Of a DNA stretch of 64,000 nucleotides, positions 11,096-22,800 are shown piece by piece. This DNA is from Rhabdophis nuchalis (lineage: Eukaryota; Chordata; Lepidosauria; Squamata; Natricidae). The notes under the pieces are model-generated. The model saw nothing but the letters and a program-made list of their open reading frames with translations, was not told where the DNA came from and ran no database searches. A program made the translations under genes and the position numbers. Numbering within the stretch: position 1 is the stretch's first letter; the number at the start of each line of letters is the position of its first letter. The DNA lies in assembly GCA_039707465.1 (NCBI GenBank), contig CM077644.1, forward strand, positions 140,724,962-140,788,961, read 5' to 3'.

Positions 11096-12840
11096 ATAAA
11101 CTTTCTTCCATAGATTTTTTCAATTAAATAAATGGTAGGAATATTTTCAGGATGATATTGAACTGGTCTATTAGTTCCATCTTGTTTATTACTTATAACG
11201 TTGCTCAAATATCCTTCCAGCCAAGCTTTGTCCATGGCCAATACTTGGTTGAATGTGCCTTAGATCCACAATGAACTTCCTGGGATTGTGAGTGTTTAGA
11301 TAATCCCCCAACTGATAGTCAAACATTGTCACTTTGAATTCTTTATCTCCCCTCTAGCCCTGCAAATTTGAAAATTCGTCTAGCTGTTGCTCAGCTAGTG
11401 ATAACATGCACAGATATAGGATATTAATTTCATTAACATTTTAGAAATTATTATCCTTCAAAGTGAGCATTATACAGACACTTTGGTGCATCAGAACAGC
11501 AGCATGTAATTGTTTTAGATAGCCCTAATATTCTGTCCAATTGTCCTTGAACCTGTCAGTTAATTACCGGTAGCTACACTGGATTTCCTCTTAGTTTTCA
11601 GCTTTCAATATCTTTTTTTTAAATCAATGCTGAAGAAAAATGCAGTCAGGGGTGGCTAATGCTCTCTGGAGGGATGGGGAATTCTTATGGACCGTAACTC
11701 CGAGAGCTTTGATCTTTGGGCATGCCAACTGGGGCTTATAGAAATTATAGTTCAAAAGATATGGACATTAGTTGCCTAACTCATTGTGCAACTTCTGTTA
11801 GCTATTGATCAAGTCTAGAATCAAGCTGCTCATGAAATGGATCATACAATAAGAATGTGCAAAGCCATACTGGTAAACGTTGCTGATCTTATTGAAATGA
11901 GCTTCCTTTGGGGGGGGAAATGTTACCTCAAGTATTGCTTCTGGGGGGATAATTTTCAGTGGCATGTTCAATCTCTCTGGGAAATGCTGCTGGACTTGCT
12001 TTTTTTCTTACTTACTAGAAACACCTCATATGTTTTGCTCTCTGTATAGGAACCCATCAAATCTGAGGCAAGTGATTGGAAGTAATATGAAATTTCAAGA
12101 AGGAATGGTGTCCATTCCATTTGTACTCATTGTCTCCACATTTGTGAAAATGTGGCTTAGACGTCAGAAGAAACATACTGAGCCCCACCAATGGTATTTG
12201 CAACTTGATGTCCAATCATTCCACCCAAAATGGTGTTCAGAAGGAACTGATTTACATACCTACATACACACATACATGCATGCACTCTGAGAAAGAGGGG
12301 GGGAAATTGGGTGGCCTACAATGGTAGGTTTGTAATTGGTCATATTAGGGGTGGAGGTGGGCTGAGTAAAAGTAGCTAGTGATGTATCTCAAGATAAAAC
12401 CAGTGACATTAAAAGGTTCAGCATGGAAAATGCCTCTGGGTCAACCAAGGATGTTCAAGTAAAAAAAAAAAACAGTATTATTACTGAGGCAATCATGGTT
12501 CCAGGTATAGAGTGTGCTTTGACCTGACCTTTTCCACCTTTTTGTTTATATTGTTATTGGGAGAGTATTTTTTTTCCTGATTTACACACTGTGGAACATA
12601 GCCAAAAGTATGCAAAGTGAATTGATCAGCTGACACTGTACATATTTCTGGTTCCTATTCTGAACTCGCTGAACTTAAAAAAAAAAAACTTTCCACCCAT
12701 CCTCTACGAAATACTAACATCCACACTGAGAAATATCCCTTGACTCTGCAGGGCTGCTTGCTTTGTACTGAACATCTACTGTAGCTGCATGAAAGCCTAG
12801 TCGACATGGTTTTTTCTTCCCTTTAATAGTGGCACGGAAG
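11096..12840. other. no gene; possible decayed foldback element near 11640-11770
   Basis: The segment around 11646-11770 (CAGGGGTGGCTAATGCTCTC, then GGGGAATTCTTATGG) looks like a decayed hAT-type foldback repeat. The remainder shows nothing. Confidence 0.35.
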
Positions 12841-13090
12841 AAATAGCAATACCAATCGCTCTTAGACTTATATACCAGTCCAAAGCGCTTTATAGCACTT
12901 TCTGGGCAATGTCAGCATATTTACCGCAACAATCTGAGTCCTCATTTTACTGACCTCAGAAAGAAAGAAGGCTGAGTCAACCTTGAACACCATTAGGATC
13001 GAACTTCTGACAGTGGGAAGAGTTTGCTGCCATACTGCATTCTGACCACTGCACCACCATGCCTCCTTTTTTTGGGGGGGGGGGGGGGGA
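12841..13090 (-). mobile_element. tRNA-derived SINE, with poly(G) at its head
   Basis: From the left it reads AATACCAATCGCTCTTAGAC, ...GTCCTCATTTTACTGACCTC, GGCTGAGTCAACCTTGA, ATCGAACTTCTGACAGTGG and CTGACCACTGCACCACC. The reverse complement is a tRNA-headed SINE. Similar copies are at 43697-43915 and (+) 22455. A G run of about 18 at 13072-13089 follows. Confidence 0.65.
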
Positions 13091-13835
13091 TGGAGTTGTT
13101 AATAAGGGCTTTGATAAGGACTTTAATAAATGCCATAATAAGACCAGAGATATTTTTGGCATCTTGTACATTTCTGTAAAGATTGTTATGCAGCATGCTG
13201 AAGCATGCATTTAAAGAGTACTCAGTTAATTACAATAATATACAATTCAGCAAATTGTTCAAAAACAGTTAAATTTTCTTTTGGTGTTCAAAAGTTTGCT
13301 GTATTTGTATCATAATATTTGTTAATAGAGAGTGCGAGAGAGGAAGAAGTTGATGTTGAGAATATCACTTTATGTATGCATATGTGTATCATTTGCTTAA
13401 TGGAATTCTGCTAAAGGCTATGTACATTGCAATCTCTATAATTTTTTTAATTAATGATAATTTAAAAGTTTACATAAGTTTAGAGAAATGAAAAGGGGAA
13501 ATCCATCTACATTTTTAAATAATGTTTTGGATAACAGTTTCTCGCAAGAACAGCCAATTTTCTAATAAACAATATTAAATTAACTTTGAATTGTCTTGTG
13601 ATATGTTTTATAATAATTTTTGAATCTATTTTGTATTAAAACATAAATGTAGAAGCTTCTTTTTGTCTATAACTAATTCCTATCTATATGTTTGTATGTA
13701 CATATGTAATAAATAAATATAAATATGTATAAATATTAAAAAGAATAGCCAAATTCATAATAATATTTCTTATTTATGAATTAGTTACATCATATTCCTA
13801 CCTTATTTTAATGTGTTGATGGATTATTAAACAAA
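13091..13835. other. no recognisable feature
   Basis: Very AT-rich sequence with stops in every frame. Confidence 0.5.
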
Positions 13836-14110
13836 AGGTAACGGTAAAGTTTTCCTCTGTCCAGTTGTGTCCAACTTTAGGGGACACAACTTGTTTATTG
13901 GCTGAGGGAGCCAGAATTGTCCGAAAACATTTCCATAGTCATTGGCCAGCATGACTATATGCAAGGTGCATGGAACATTGTTACCTACACACCAAAGTGG
14001 TACCTTTTTATCTATTCATATTTGCCTGCTTTCAAATTGCTAGCTAGACAGGAGCTGGGGCAAGGAACGGGAGCTCACCCAAAGAAAGAGAGAAACTTGC
14101 GGTTTCCTAA
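13836..14110 (-). mobile_element. Sauria-type SINE, decayed
   Basis: GGTAACGGTAAAGTTTTCCT, ...CATAGTCATTGGCCAGCATG, ...CACACCAAAGTGGTACC, ...CTTTCAAATTGCTAGCTAGA match in order the copy at 7131-7469, with more divergence and a missing tRNA end. Confidence 0.65.
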
Positions 14111-14512
14111 GTCAATGTGTGGCCTACACGGATCCTTATGTGTGGTTTAGTGGTTCCATTTTAATACCATTGAACTAGATAATTCTTGTGGTTCTTTCCA
14201 ACACTATAATTTGAAGATCTTCTCCATTATTAGACATACCATAAGTATTAATGATGGTTTGATGGTTTATAGAAAAACATAAACTATAGCTGTAGTGAAA
14301 TTGTATAATTTAATACGTATAGTTTAATTAGATGTAGCAAATTGTTAAAGCCCATCCTTTCCCCCACCCCCACCTATTATTGCCAAGGAAGATCATCGGT
14401 CCAGTGCCAGAAAAAGAAAACGATAAACAGGAATGATGGAGAGAAAAGGTTTTTTTTTTCTTCCCTTCCTGCTTTTAGTACCAATTCCACAATTATTTAG
14501 TATACTACGTGA

Positions 14513-14615
14513 ATCTAGTATTTCTCAACCTCAGCAACTTTAAGATGCTGGCTGGGGAATTCTGGGAACTGACATCCACATATCTTAAAGTTGCTGAGAT
14601 AGAGAAGCACTGATC
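14513..14615. mobile_element. short hAT-type foldback element (MITE)
   Basis: The ends TATTTCTCAACCTCAGCAAC and TTGCTGAGATAGAGAAGCAC are inverted copies around GGCTGGGGAATTCTGGGAAC. The flanks carry the imperfect duplication 'aatctag'/'atctag'. It is related to the element at 53541. Confidence 0.6.
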
Positions 14616-14782
14616 TAGATAATGTACATTTCCTAATATCCATTGATATTTACAGCATTTTTTAGGAAAATGGCATATCTCATTCTTTCTCTGTCAAGCC
14701 AATCAAGCCCAACAGATTATTTGGAAGATGATTAAAAACAAAGCAGGAAAGATTCTTCGTTGATTTCACTTTGCCAAAAGCA

Positions 14783-14907
14783 GGCAGGCAGGTAGATAGG
14801 TAGATGATGGATGGATGGATAGATAGATAGATGATAGATAGATAAGATTTGATAAGATAAGATAAGATGAGATGAGATGAGATGAGTTGAGATAAGATAA
14901 GGCAGGC
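14783..14907. repeat. GGCA/GATA/GATAA/GATGA microsatellite cluster
   Basis: Successive tracts of GGCA, GGTA, GGAT, GATA, GATAA and GATGA run into one another. The shift of motif along the array shows stepwise slippage. Confidence 0.9.
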
Positions 14908-16030
14908 AGACAACTCAATTTATGTGTTCAATCAGGGAAAAAGACAGACAAAACTCAGAAAACGGGTCCTAATTTTCTAACCATCCTTCCTTCCTCTCCC
15001 CCTTAAATGTCCTCTCATATTTTCATGAATTCTTGATTATTCTTTCAGTGAAACAAAAACACATAATAGTATGGAGTCCTTGATGCTCTCTGATCTTAGT
15101 TGTTTGCTTGCAGACATTTTGTTACCTGAGTAGATAGTGCATCTTCTACCATGTTTGGTGCTAGAAGGCAGTAGAGTTTGTTCTCTGTTAGCTTGCCTGG
15201 AAGTGTTGGTGGGGTGTTGTTTTCTTCTTGGTATTCTTGATTTGGTTGTTGTTTACTGCTGAGTTGTTTGTTTGGTGTTAATCCTGGTGCTAATCCCTGC
15301 TTTTCTGGGTTTTGAATTTGCTAGTTAGGAGGTTATTACACTAGAGGGCACCAGTACTTAGCAAGATGCATTGAAATAAATGGCTAGGCACAGTAGTGCC
15401 GTGGTACATGATATTATTGCATTTTCCATTCATTCCCTGGGGCTGGGATCTGCTCCCATAACAAAAAAGGGTCAAGTAGGGGCACTTCTGTTATAGGCAG
15501 CTAGCAAAACTTTACATTCACAGGGGAAAAAACTGTAACAAGAAAGCAGCCATAAAATGGCAGCAGCATCTAGATGAACTTAAAAAGATAAACAAATGCA
15601 AAGTTAATTGATAGTTAAAGAGGAAATAAAAATATTCCAGGCCTATAAACTAGTCAGGGAAGCTGAAAAAAAGTTTACAAGATGCGGGCATCCATATTGC
15701 CAAGAAAACATTGCATCTTCATGTATTTACTGGTAATAGAAATCAAACCTGATGCCCGCAGCTTCAGGAAAACATAGAGAGGAAAGTCTATAATATTTCC
15801 CCTACCTTTTGATATATGGAGGTGATAACTGATATCTAGATTAGAATTACAGGCACTAATTAGAAGTAGCAGATACCGTGAATAGATAGAGACAGGCAGA
15901 CAGACAGACAAACTCAGTGCCCAGAAAAATACATTTCTGCAACTACAAGTTTAATACTGCTTCCAAGAAACCCTCTGCCATTTCCAGTCATTCAGAACAA
16001 AAGAGTAGCATCCTTTTCTTCACAGAATTA
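14908..16030. other. no gene; CTCF-like word at 15339
   Basis: I see no exon. ACACTAGAGGGCACCAG at about 15338-15354 resembles a CTCF core (see findings). The rest is unremarkable. Confidence 0.4.
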
Positions 16031-16315
16031 TAGGTAATCCTCAATTTACAACCACAATTGAGCCCAAAATTTCTGTTGCTAAGTGAAATGGCTGTTAAGT
16101 AAGTTTTCTTAACCTTTCTTGCTACAGTTCTTAAGTGAATCACTGCACTTGTTAAGTTAGTAACATCGTTGTTAAATGAATGTACTTCCTCAATGTCTTT
16201 GCTTGGAGATACTGCAATGGTCCTAAGGGTGAAAAATAGTTACAATACACTTTTTCAGTGCCACTGTAACTTTGAATGGTCACTAAATAAATTGTGGTAA
16301 GTCAAGGATTACGTG
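16031..16315 (+). mobile_element. non-autonomous DNA transposon, TA target duplication
   Basis: TAGGTAATCCTCAATTTACA at the left and GTGGTAAGTCAAGGATTACG at the right form inverted ends flanked by TA. It belongs to the family at 6002. Confidence 0.7.
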
Positions 16316-16319
16316 TATG

Positions 16320-17010
16320 ATGTTTCTGTGCTTTTTTAAAATTAAAATCAAGAAAGACAAAGATCGTAAGAAGGAACTAATAAAGAATTTCAAAGAGCTG
16401 TTAGAAGAAACAAGAAGCAGTATTATGAGACTGAAGATGAAAAAGCAATGGAAAAACAAATAAAGGTTTAAAAAATATGTGAAGAAGATTTGAACCTTAA
16501 ATTGACATGCTATTTAATTAGCACTCCTCATTATTGCAAGGTGCAGGAATTAATAGAATATCTATAGAAACATGGCTAGCAAAAGAAGAATCAGTGAAAT
16601 TTTAATTAAAGTATACCAGTAAATGTGGAATATAAAACAGCAGCCATTAAAATGCTATATAGCAATCTACATGCTGGCACCAAAGTAAGAAGATTTAAGC
16701 GTGTTCCAAATATTGCACAATGGCCTTAATATTACATATTGGCAAAATATTTGCTTAGAATCATCCAACGGAAGTTAGAATCCATAAAGAAAAGGGGGAA
16801 TGTCAGATGTTTAAGGTAGTTTTTAGAAAAAAGTGGAGGAACAAGATATATTAGTGCTGATGCACACTGGATAATTGAGAAACTAAAGAAGTCATTAAAT
16901 GCTTCATTGATTGTAGAAACGGCTTAGAATGTGCTTAGGAAAATGGAACCCCAGAACATCTCATTGATCACTTGTGAAGCCTGTGCACAGGGACAGGGTG
17001 GAACAAGGCC
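16320..17010 (+). mobile_element. decayed LINE reverse-transcriptase region (L1/BovB-like)
   Basis: Broken translations give fragments typical of a LINE reverse transcriptase, such as EVIKCFIDCRNG around 16885-16920 (the position of the conserved YRKAFD block) and ENGTPEHLIDHL around 16940-16975. Frames shift and stops occur throughout. I infer a degraded non-LTR element; the clade is unsure. Confidence 0.5.
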
Positions 17011-17337
17011 ACGCACTGAGAAAAGGCTGTCTGCTCTCTCATTCATTCAACTGTATGCTGAATTATTATTATATTGAAGGAAACTCATTGGAAGAAGAAA
17101 GGTGTATTTTAAACTGGAGAAAGAAGCAATAAAACCCATGCTATGCTTTTGATGTTGTTTTGATATCTGTAAACAATTTGCAAAGTTTACTTATCGAAGT
17201 CAACAAACAAGTGAAAAAAATGGGACTATAAGGAAATATAAGGGACCAATCTAATCTAATGAAAGCAGATCTAATAACCTTTGAATTGACAATAAGGTAT
17301 TGGATAACTTTTGCTTTTATGATTATCAGCCATAACT
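17011..17337. other. probable continuation of LINE debris
   Basis: AT-rich sequence with no open frame of note. It may be the 3' continuation of the reverse-transcriptase relic, but nothing in it is diagnostic. Confidence 0.3.
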
Positions 17338-17402
17338 GAGAGCCAGTGGTTAAGGCATCAGCCTGAAAACTGGGAGACCCGTGGGTTCTAATCCTGCCTT
17401 AG
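17338..17402 (+). mobile_element. tRNA-derived SINE head
   Basis: CCAGTGGTTAAGGCATCAGC (A box) and GTGGGTTCTAATCCTGCC (B box) are spaced as in a tRNA-related Pol III promoter. The body is cut off by the adjoining foldback fragment. Confidence 0.6.
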
Positions 17403-17482
17403 ACACAAAGCCAGCTGGGAGGAGGAATTCTGGAAGTTGAAGTCCACAAGTCTTAAACCTGTCAAGTTTGAACACCCTTGGG
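17403..17482 (-). mobile_element. half of a hAT-type foldback element
   Basis: GGAATTCTGGAAGTTGAAGT, then CCACAAGTCTTAAACCTGTC, matches one arm of the element at 26623. The other arm is missing. Confidence 0.5.
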
Positions 17483-17579
17483 GGGGGGGTGTTTCTAAAG
17501 GGTTAGGGGTGCAAGGGTCTTGTAACTTGACAGCTTTAAGATTTGTGTGCTTCAAATGCCAGAGTTTCTGAGCCAACAT

Positions 17580-17729
17580 TTTGGTTGCTAAGCAAGAGTG
17601 TTGTTAAGTGAGTTTCACCACATTTTACAAGTTGGCCATGCCCACTCAGTCACATGGCCAGCAAGCCACTCCCACCCAGCAAGCTACACCTATAGAAGAG
17701 GTTCTAAAAAATTTTGAAACCCACCACTG
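17580..17729 (-). mobile_element. end of a hAT-type element (CAGTGGTGGGTTTC family)
   Basis: The right end GAAACCCACCACTG and the internal GGTTGCTAAGCAAGAGTGTT match the right half of the complete copy at 19815-20251. Confidence 0.65.
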
Positions 17730-17817
17730 TAAAAGGCATACTATAAAAATGCCTTTGATCCTATAAAATAAACATGCTTAATAAACGCACAGAAGACATT
17801 CAGATTTTAAACACTGA

Positions 17818-18121
17818 GATGATAGCAGTGTTCCAATATTTGAGGGCTGCCACAAAAAGAGGGGGATCAGCCTTTTCTCCTGAAGGCAGGACATGAAGCA
17901 ATGCATGGAAACTAATCAAGAAGAGAAGCCACCTAGACATTTATTGACAGTTAGAACAATTAATCAGTGGAATGACTTGCCTCCAGAAGTGGTGAATGCC
18001 CCAACACTGGAGGTTTTTATTCACTTATTTTCATTTTATTTATTTTAGAAAATTTATATAGTCACCTACTCACTCACAGTGACTCTAGGCAACTTACAAA
18101 CAGTAAAAACACAAAATAGAA

Positions 18122-18165
<44 letters not shown>

Positions 18166-18280
18166 TATATCACACTTGAATCATTTGTCCAGAATAGCTT
18201 AGGTTCTTTCTGCCTGTGCAAGGTGTTGGACTAGAAAACTCTAAGGTACTTTCCAACTCTGTTACTTAGTTATTCTGACG
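17818..18280 (+). mobile_element. CR1-type LINE 3' end, interrupted
   Basis: The element runs forward: GATAGCAGTGTTCCAATATT, ...CAGTGGAATGACTTGCCTCC, then after an inserted repeat (18011-18190) the usual end GTTGGACTAGAAAACTCTAA, ...TTCCAACTCTGTTA. It is the opposite orientation to the copies at 10761 and 20816. Confidence 0.7.
18011..18190. mobile_element. retroelement fragment with (AATC)n
   Basis: A decayed TTTATATAGTCACCTACTCA, ...GACTCTAGGCAACTTACAAA unit like that at 8091 is followed by about ten AATC units (18121-18164). It splits the CR1 copy and so inserted after it. Confidence 0.55.
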
Positions 18281-19407
18281 TTTAGTGAACAAATTATACT
18301 GATAGTTTTTTTTTAAAAGCATGAAGGATTTTACTTATAAAGCACCCTCCTTCAAGCTGGTGTCCTTCAAATATTGGGTGGTGCTCTCCAGATGTTCCAA
18401 TTTAATAGGCACCTGGTGAGGAACATAGTTCTAATATTATTTGAAGGTAAAAAAAACCCTGCTTCTATTTTGCAAACTCATTTTAAATTTACAACAGCTG
18501 ATCCAATATGTTCCTTCATTCCTTTTCCTCTTTCAGAGGTAGTAGAGTTTTTGCTGGTGGACAAATAACCCTAGTGCACCCATCTAGTGCACCAATACGT
18601 CTTTTCAAGACAACACATTTTTGAAGGGAAGGCAGATAAATAGCACATTGTGTGACATTCCTGGGATCTCAGTTCAGTATATTTGGATGCCCCAGGCCCT
18701 GGCTTCAATTTTGCATGCTCTATTTCTATAGCTAATGGTCTTTGCAGGAAATAACTTATTTGGTGCTTTATAGCCTAAACCTCAGGCTGTTATTTTTGCG
18801 TTTTGAAATGGAAAAATCAATGATTTCAAATTATCTACCGCTAGAATTTTGTAGTCTATGGGAATATTGGAAAAATGTAGGATAGATATTTATACATCGC
18901 TGAAAATATAGGTCAGCAAAACAGGATGACAAAAGAAGATACAGACTGTCATAAAATAAACACAATTAAATGTGTACAAACACAATTAGCAGAAAGATTA
19001 ATTGGAAATAGAGTATATCTCAACATTGTAACTATGTCAGTCTGTCTTCTAGAAGTAATTCTAAAGAATGTCTGACATTTCCTGAAATAAATGTTTGGAT
19101 TATTTTCTTACCTGGAAATACCTAGGAATAGTTTTTCATTTGCTATCAAGAACCAAACCACGAGTTACTTAAGAAAGTTATACATAAGAATGCTCATATA
19201 TTTCACTAATCTTTTATATCTAAATCCCATACTTTCAAACAAAATTCCATGTATCTTCCATTCAACCCCTTAAAAATCTTGGATTTTTAAATTTCCCTTT
19301 AAACTTTAGTTTCTCATTAAACAAAGAGCTTTGCTTTTTGGAAAGTAATTTAGCATTCTCCCGGGATGCTATATGAGCTCAGTGAAATTTTTAGACTCAG
19401 GAGAACA
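18281..19407. other. no recognisable feature
   Basis: Short AT-rich frames only. I see no splice-flanked exon. Confidence 0.45.
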
Positions 19408-19426
19408 AAGGAGGACTGGAAAGAGT

Positions 19427-19630
19427 TGAATGTATGAATTTTAAAATGTGATATATATATATATATATATATCTTACCACTATTTACTTAACAATTTGAT
19501 CTATGAAGACCCGGATGTAACCACCTTTTCTGACATGGAAGCTCGAAAATATATAAATGTACACCCTATATACCCTTTCCCCTATTATAATTTGTAAAAA
19601 CCAATAAAATTCTTTTGTTAAAAAAAAAAA
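19427..19630 (+). mobile_element. short 5'-truncated L1-type insertion with TSD
   Basis: The insert ends ACCAATAAAATTCTTTTGTT followed by poly(A), and holds a (TA)n tract. It is flanked by near-identical direct repeats, GGAGGACTGGAAAGAGT ending at 19426 and GGAAGACTGGAAAGAGT at 19631-19647. This is the signature of target-primed reverse transcription. Confidence 0.8.
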
Positions 19631-19814
19631 GGAAGACTGGAAAGAGTGAGTGCTATATCTGAGTATATCAACACATTTATAAGGAAAGGAACCTTGTTTT
19701 CTGGTTTTAAATTTGGCATTCCTAATTTTCTCAGTTTAAATTATCAAATTATACTCTTGTTTTCTTAAGTGATGCAGAATCCTGTACATTACCAGGGACA
19801 CTGAAGGACTGAAT

Positions 19815-19985
19815 CAGTGGTGGGTTTCTGCAGGTTCGCACCTACTCGCGAGAGCCAGTTGGTGAAATTTAGAGAACCAGTGAGAGGGGGTTCCACTGGC
19901 GTACCTGGAAGTAAATCTGGCCCGCCGCTGCCAGTGACCCAAAGGGAAGGAAAGGAAAGGAAAGGAAAGGAAGGAAGAAAGGAAG

Positions 19986-20075
<90 letters not shown>

Positions 20076-20251
20076 ATTTATCATCACAATTGGGTCCAAA
20101 ATTTTGGTTACTAAGCAAGAGCGTTGTTAAATGAATTTCACCACATTTTAAAAGGTGGCCACTCCCACCCTGTCACATGACTGCCAAGCCACGCCCACAA
20201 AATAGACCACACCTACAGAGTAGGTTCTAAAAAATTTGAAACCCACCACTG
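19815..20251. mobile_element. hAT-type non-autonomous transposon with internal (GAAA)n
   Basis: Terminal inverted repeats CAGTGGTGGGTTTC and GAAACCCACCACTG are flanked by a perfect 8-bp duplication GACTGAAT (19807-19814 and 20252-20259). A GGAAA/GAAA tract occupies about 19947-20075. The long lysine- and phenylalanine-rich frames here are translations of that tract. Confidence 0.85.
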
Positions 20252-20815
20252 GACTGAATGTAATTATACATTGTAAACAAGTTGTATACAGCTTGCCCTG
20301 TAAATATTCAGTCTCACTGTGCCGACTTAATGGATGGTTTTTGGTGTCATTACTTTCTTTTTATAATCATTTGATTCTGAAGATCTCTTAATAACTGAAC
20401 AATGGATAGAGGGGTCTACTTGCCTTGGTGAAAAGACCATAACCGAGTGTTAGAGAGCAATCTTTGCCTGCAGGAAGCTCAAGTTTGAATTTCTAGCATC
20501 TCTAATAGTACTAAGTGCTCTGTGAATTGTAGGAGATTTGCTGCCAATATATACTCCCTTAGCATACTGTTGTTAGATGGATTGATTTTCTGCTGAATAT
20601 AACATTTGTTTAAAGCATGAATCTAAGAGACACATGATTTATTAGCTTATGCATGTTTTCTTTAATGAGTGTGTGTGTGTATGTGTGTGTGTGCACATGC
20701 GCACACTATTTTTACTTGGAAAGAAAACAGGGTGCCAAATCTCGTATCAAACATATTACCAGTCCAAATTGATGTCCCTGTGTTGTTTTAATGCTTAAAA
20801 TCAACTCCTAGTTGT
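20252..20815. other. no gene; (TG)n at about 20669-20695
   Basis: A short TG-rich microsatellite ending GCACATGCGCACAC is the only recognisable item. Confidence 0.5.
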
Positions 20816-21345
20816 AGAAACATAGAGTCACTGGGCTTGAAGAGACCTTGGAGGTCTTCTAGTCCAAGGATCTCCAACCTTGGCAACTTTAAGCCTGGCG
20901 GACTTAGCTATACTGCACAAATTCTGGAAGTTGAAATCTGCCAGGCTTAAAGTTGCCAAGGTTGGAGACCCCTGTTCTAGTCCAACCCACTGCCCACAAC
21001 AGTCCTTATACCATCCCGGACAAATGGTTGTCTAAACTTTTCTTGAAAACCTCCAGTGATTGAGCAAACATAACTCTGGAAGGCAAGCTGTTCCATTGGT
21101 TAATTATTCCCACTGTCAGGAAATTCCTCCTCAGTTCCAGTTTGAATCTCCCTCCAACGAGCTCCCATCCATTGCTTCTTGTCCTGCCCTCAAGTGCTAT
21201 GGAGAATAAATTGACACCCTCTTCTCTGTGATTGCCCTTCAAGTACTAGAAAACTGATATGGTATCTCCCATGAGCCTTCTCTTCATCAGGCTAAACATA
21301 CCTAGTCCAGCTTAATGAAGAGAAGACTCAGGGCAGACATGATAG
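20816..21345 (-). mobile_element. CR1-type LINE 3' end
   Basis: GAGACCTTGGAGGTCTTCTA, ...AACATAACTCTGGAAGGCAA, ...GTCAGGAAATTCCTCCTCAG and CCCATCCATTGCTTCTTGTC follow the CR1 order of the copy at 58765. A foldback element is nested at 20866-20974. Confidence 0.75.
20866..20974. mobile_element. hAT-type foldback element nested in CR1
   Basis: GATCTCCAACCTTGGCAACT and AGTTGCCAAGGTTGGAGACC are inverted copies. TCTAGTCC, part of the CR1 sequence, occurs on both sides, consistent with an 8-bp target duplication. Confidence 0.75.
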
Positions 21346-21397
21346 CATTCTTCCAATACTTCTTCTGATTTGCCTTCACAGCTATACTGCATAAATA

Positions 21398-21770
21398 CAG
21401 ATAGCCCTTGACCTACCACCACAATTGAGCCCAAAATTCTGTTACTAAGCAAGACAGTTGTGAAGTGAGTTTTGCCCCATTTGTGGCAGTTGTTAAGTTA
21501 ATCGCTGCAGTTGGCAACACAGTTGTTAAGTGAATCTGGCTTTCCCATCGACTTTGCTTGTCAGAAGGTCGCAAAAGGTGATCACATGACCCCAGGACCT
21601 CCAGCCGTCATAAATCTGATTCCGTTGCCAAGCATCTAAATTTAGATCACATGAACATGGTGATGTTGCTATGGTCATAAGTGTGAAAAATAGTCACTTG
21701 TCATTTTTTTCAGTGCCATTGTAACTTTGAATGGTCATTAAATGAACTGTTGTAATTCAAGGACTACCTG
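21398..21770 (+). mobile_element. non-autonomous DNA transposon, TA family
   Basis: It starts CAGATAGCCCTTGACCTACC after TA and ends GTTGTAATTCAAGGACTACC plus TG. The interior TCAGAAGGTCGCAAAAGGTG and GTGATCACATGACCCCAGG is the least decayed of the five copies in the window. Confidence 0.75.
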
Positions 21771-22299
21771 CATCACCTTTAGAATACGTAGCATCTGTCA
21801 AGATTTTTGATAGGAAAATGTAATAGCCCTGCAAATTTTAGACTCAAACGCAGCCGCTTTTGCTTTACAAACAATGCTGAGATTATTTAATGCATTATTT
21901 AATATTAAATAAATTTTATTAAATATAGCTTAACCCTCAAGTTTTGAGATTTACCTTGTTCAACTACTTTTCATTACTGAACTGTGTGGAAAAAGTGCAA
22001 GAATTGACACATGCAATCATTTTAATTTCAACGTTTTAATGTTTTTTTAAAAAACATATTTTTGGTGCAAGCACAAAAGGAGGCAGAGGAAAAGATGGAA
22101 AACGCACCACTATCTCTTGACAGCTGTTGTAATAGAGGACTATCCTTTATTATGTAACATATCTGGTCACTTTAAAACAACATAAAAATGTATCCCGTCT
22201 GTCTTCATTCTTCTGGAATGATAAAGAAATCATCTTTTTTAAGGGGCACATTCTTAGTTATAGAATATGTTATTTACGGTTTGAAATTTTAAATCCTAA
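21771..22299. other. no recognisable feature
   Basis: AT-rich sequence with no exon or clear repeat. Confidence 0.5.
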
Positions 22300-22460
22300 C
22301 CCTAAAAAGTGCTGGGAAAGATGCAAGGAAGGATAGGTGGATGACCCAGAGCAAAGTGGATAGCCTCAATTGCAGTGGTGATGGGTGCATCGGAAGGAGC
22401 CTTGAAAATCGAGATAGGTCTTTCTGGAGAATCACCATCTTGATATCACATAAGGAGACC
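22300..22460 (+). mobile_element. decayed LINE ORF2 C-terminal fragment
   Basis: With stops ignored, the translation carries VLGKMQGRIGG, PRAKWIASIA and GASEGALKIEIGLSG. This is reminiscent of the GKRKRGRPR-RWLD tail of RTE/BovB or L1-like ORF2. It is a relic only. Confidence 0.4.
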
Positions 22461-22800
22461 TGGTGGGGCACTGGTTAGAATGCAGTATTACAGGCAAAGT
22501 CTGCCCATAGCCTAGAGTTCAATCCTGCCAGGCCCCAAAGTTGACTCAGCCTTATGTCTTTCCAAACTCGTTAAAATGAGAATCCAGATTGTTGGAAGCA
22601 ATACGCAAATAATGCTGATCTTATAAACTGCCCAGAGAGTGCTGTAAAGCAGGGGTCCCCAACCTTTGCAACTTTAAGTCTGAAGGACTTCAGCTCCCAG
22701 AATTCTCCAGCCAGCTTTGCTGGCTGGAGAAGTCTGGGAGGTGAAGTCCTTCAGACTTAAAGTTGCAAAGGTTGGGGACCCCTGCTGTAAAGCACTAAGG
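22461..22800 (+). mobile_element. tRNA-derived SINE, split by a foldback element
   Basis: TGGGGCACTGGTTAGAATGC (A-box region), AGAGTTCAATCCTGCC (B box) and AAAGTTGACTCAGCCTTATG, ...GAGAGTGCTGTAAAGCA form a forward copy of the SINE at 12841 and 43697. The element at 22650 lies inside its tail. Confidence 0.65.
22650..22784. mobile_element. 135-bp hAT-type foldback element with 8-bp TSD
   Basis: Nearly the whole element is palindromic: CAGGGGTCCCCAACCTTTGC at the left and GCAAAGGTTGGGGACCCCTG at the right, around a CCAGCCAGCTTTGCTGGCTGG centre. The perfect duplication CTGTAAAG lies at 22642-22649 and 22785-22792. Confidence 0.9.

Noticed and set aside
17338..17402. tRNA-like A and B boxes suggesting a tRNA gene
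   Set aside because: No cloverleaf can be completed and similar heads recur in SINEs across the window. It is a SINE head.
19789..20134. Lys/Arg/Glu-rich and Phe/Leu/Ser-rich open frames on both strands
   Set aside because: Translations of the GAAA microsatellite inside a hAT element.
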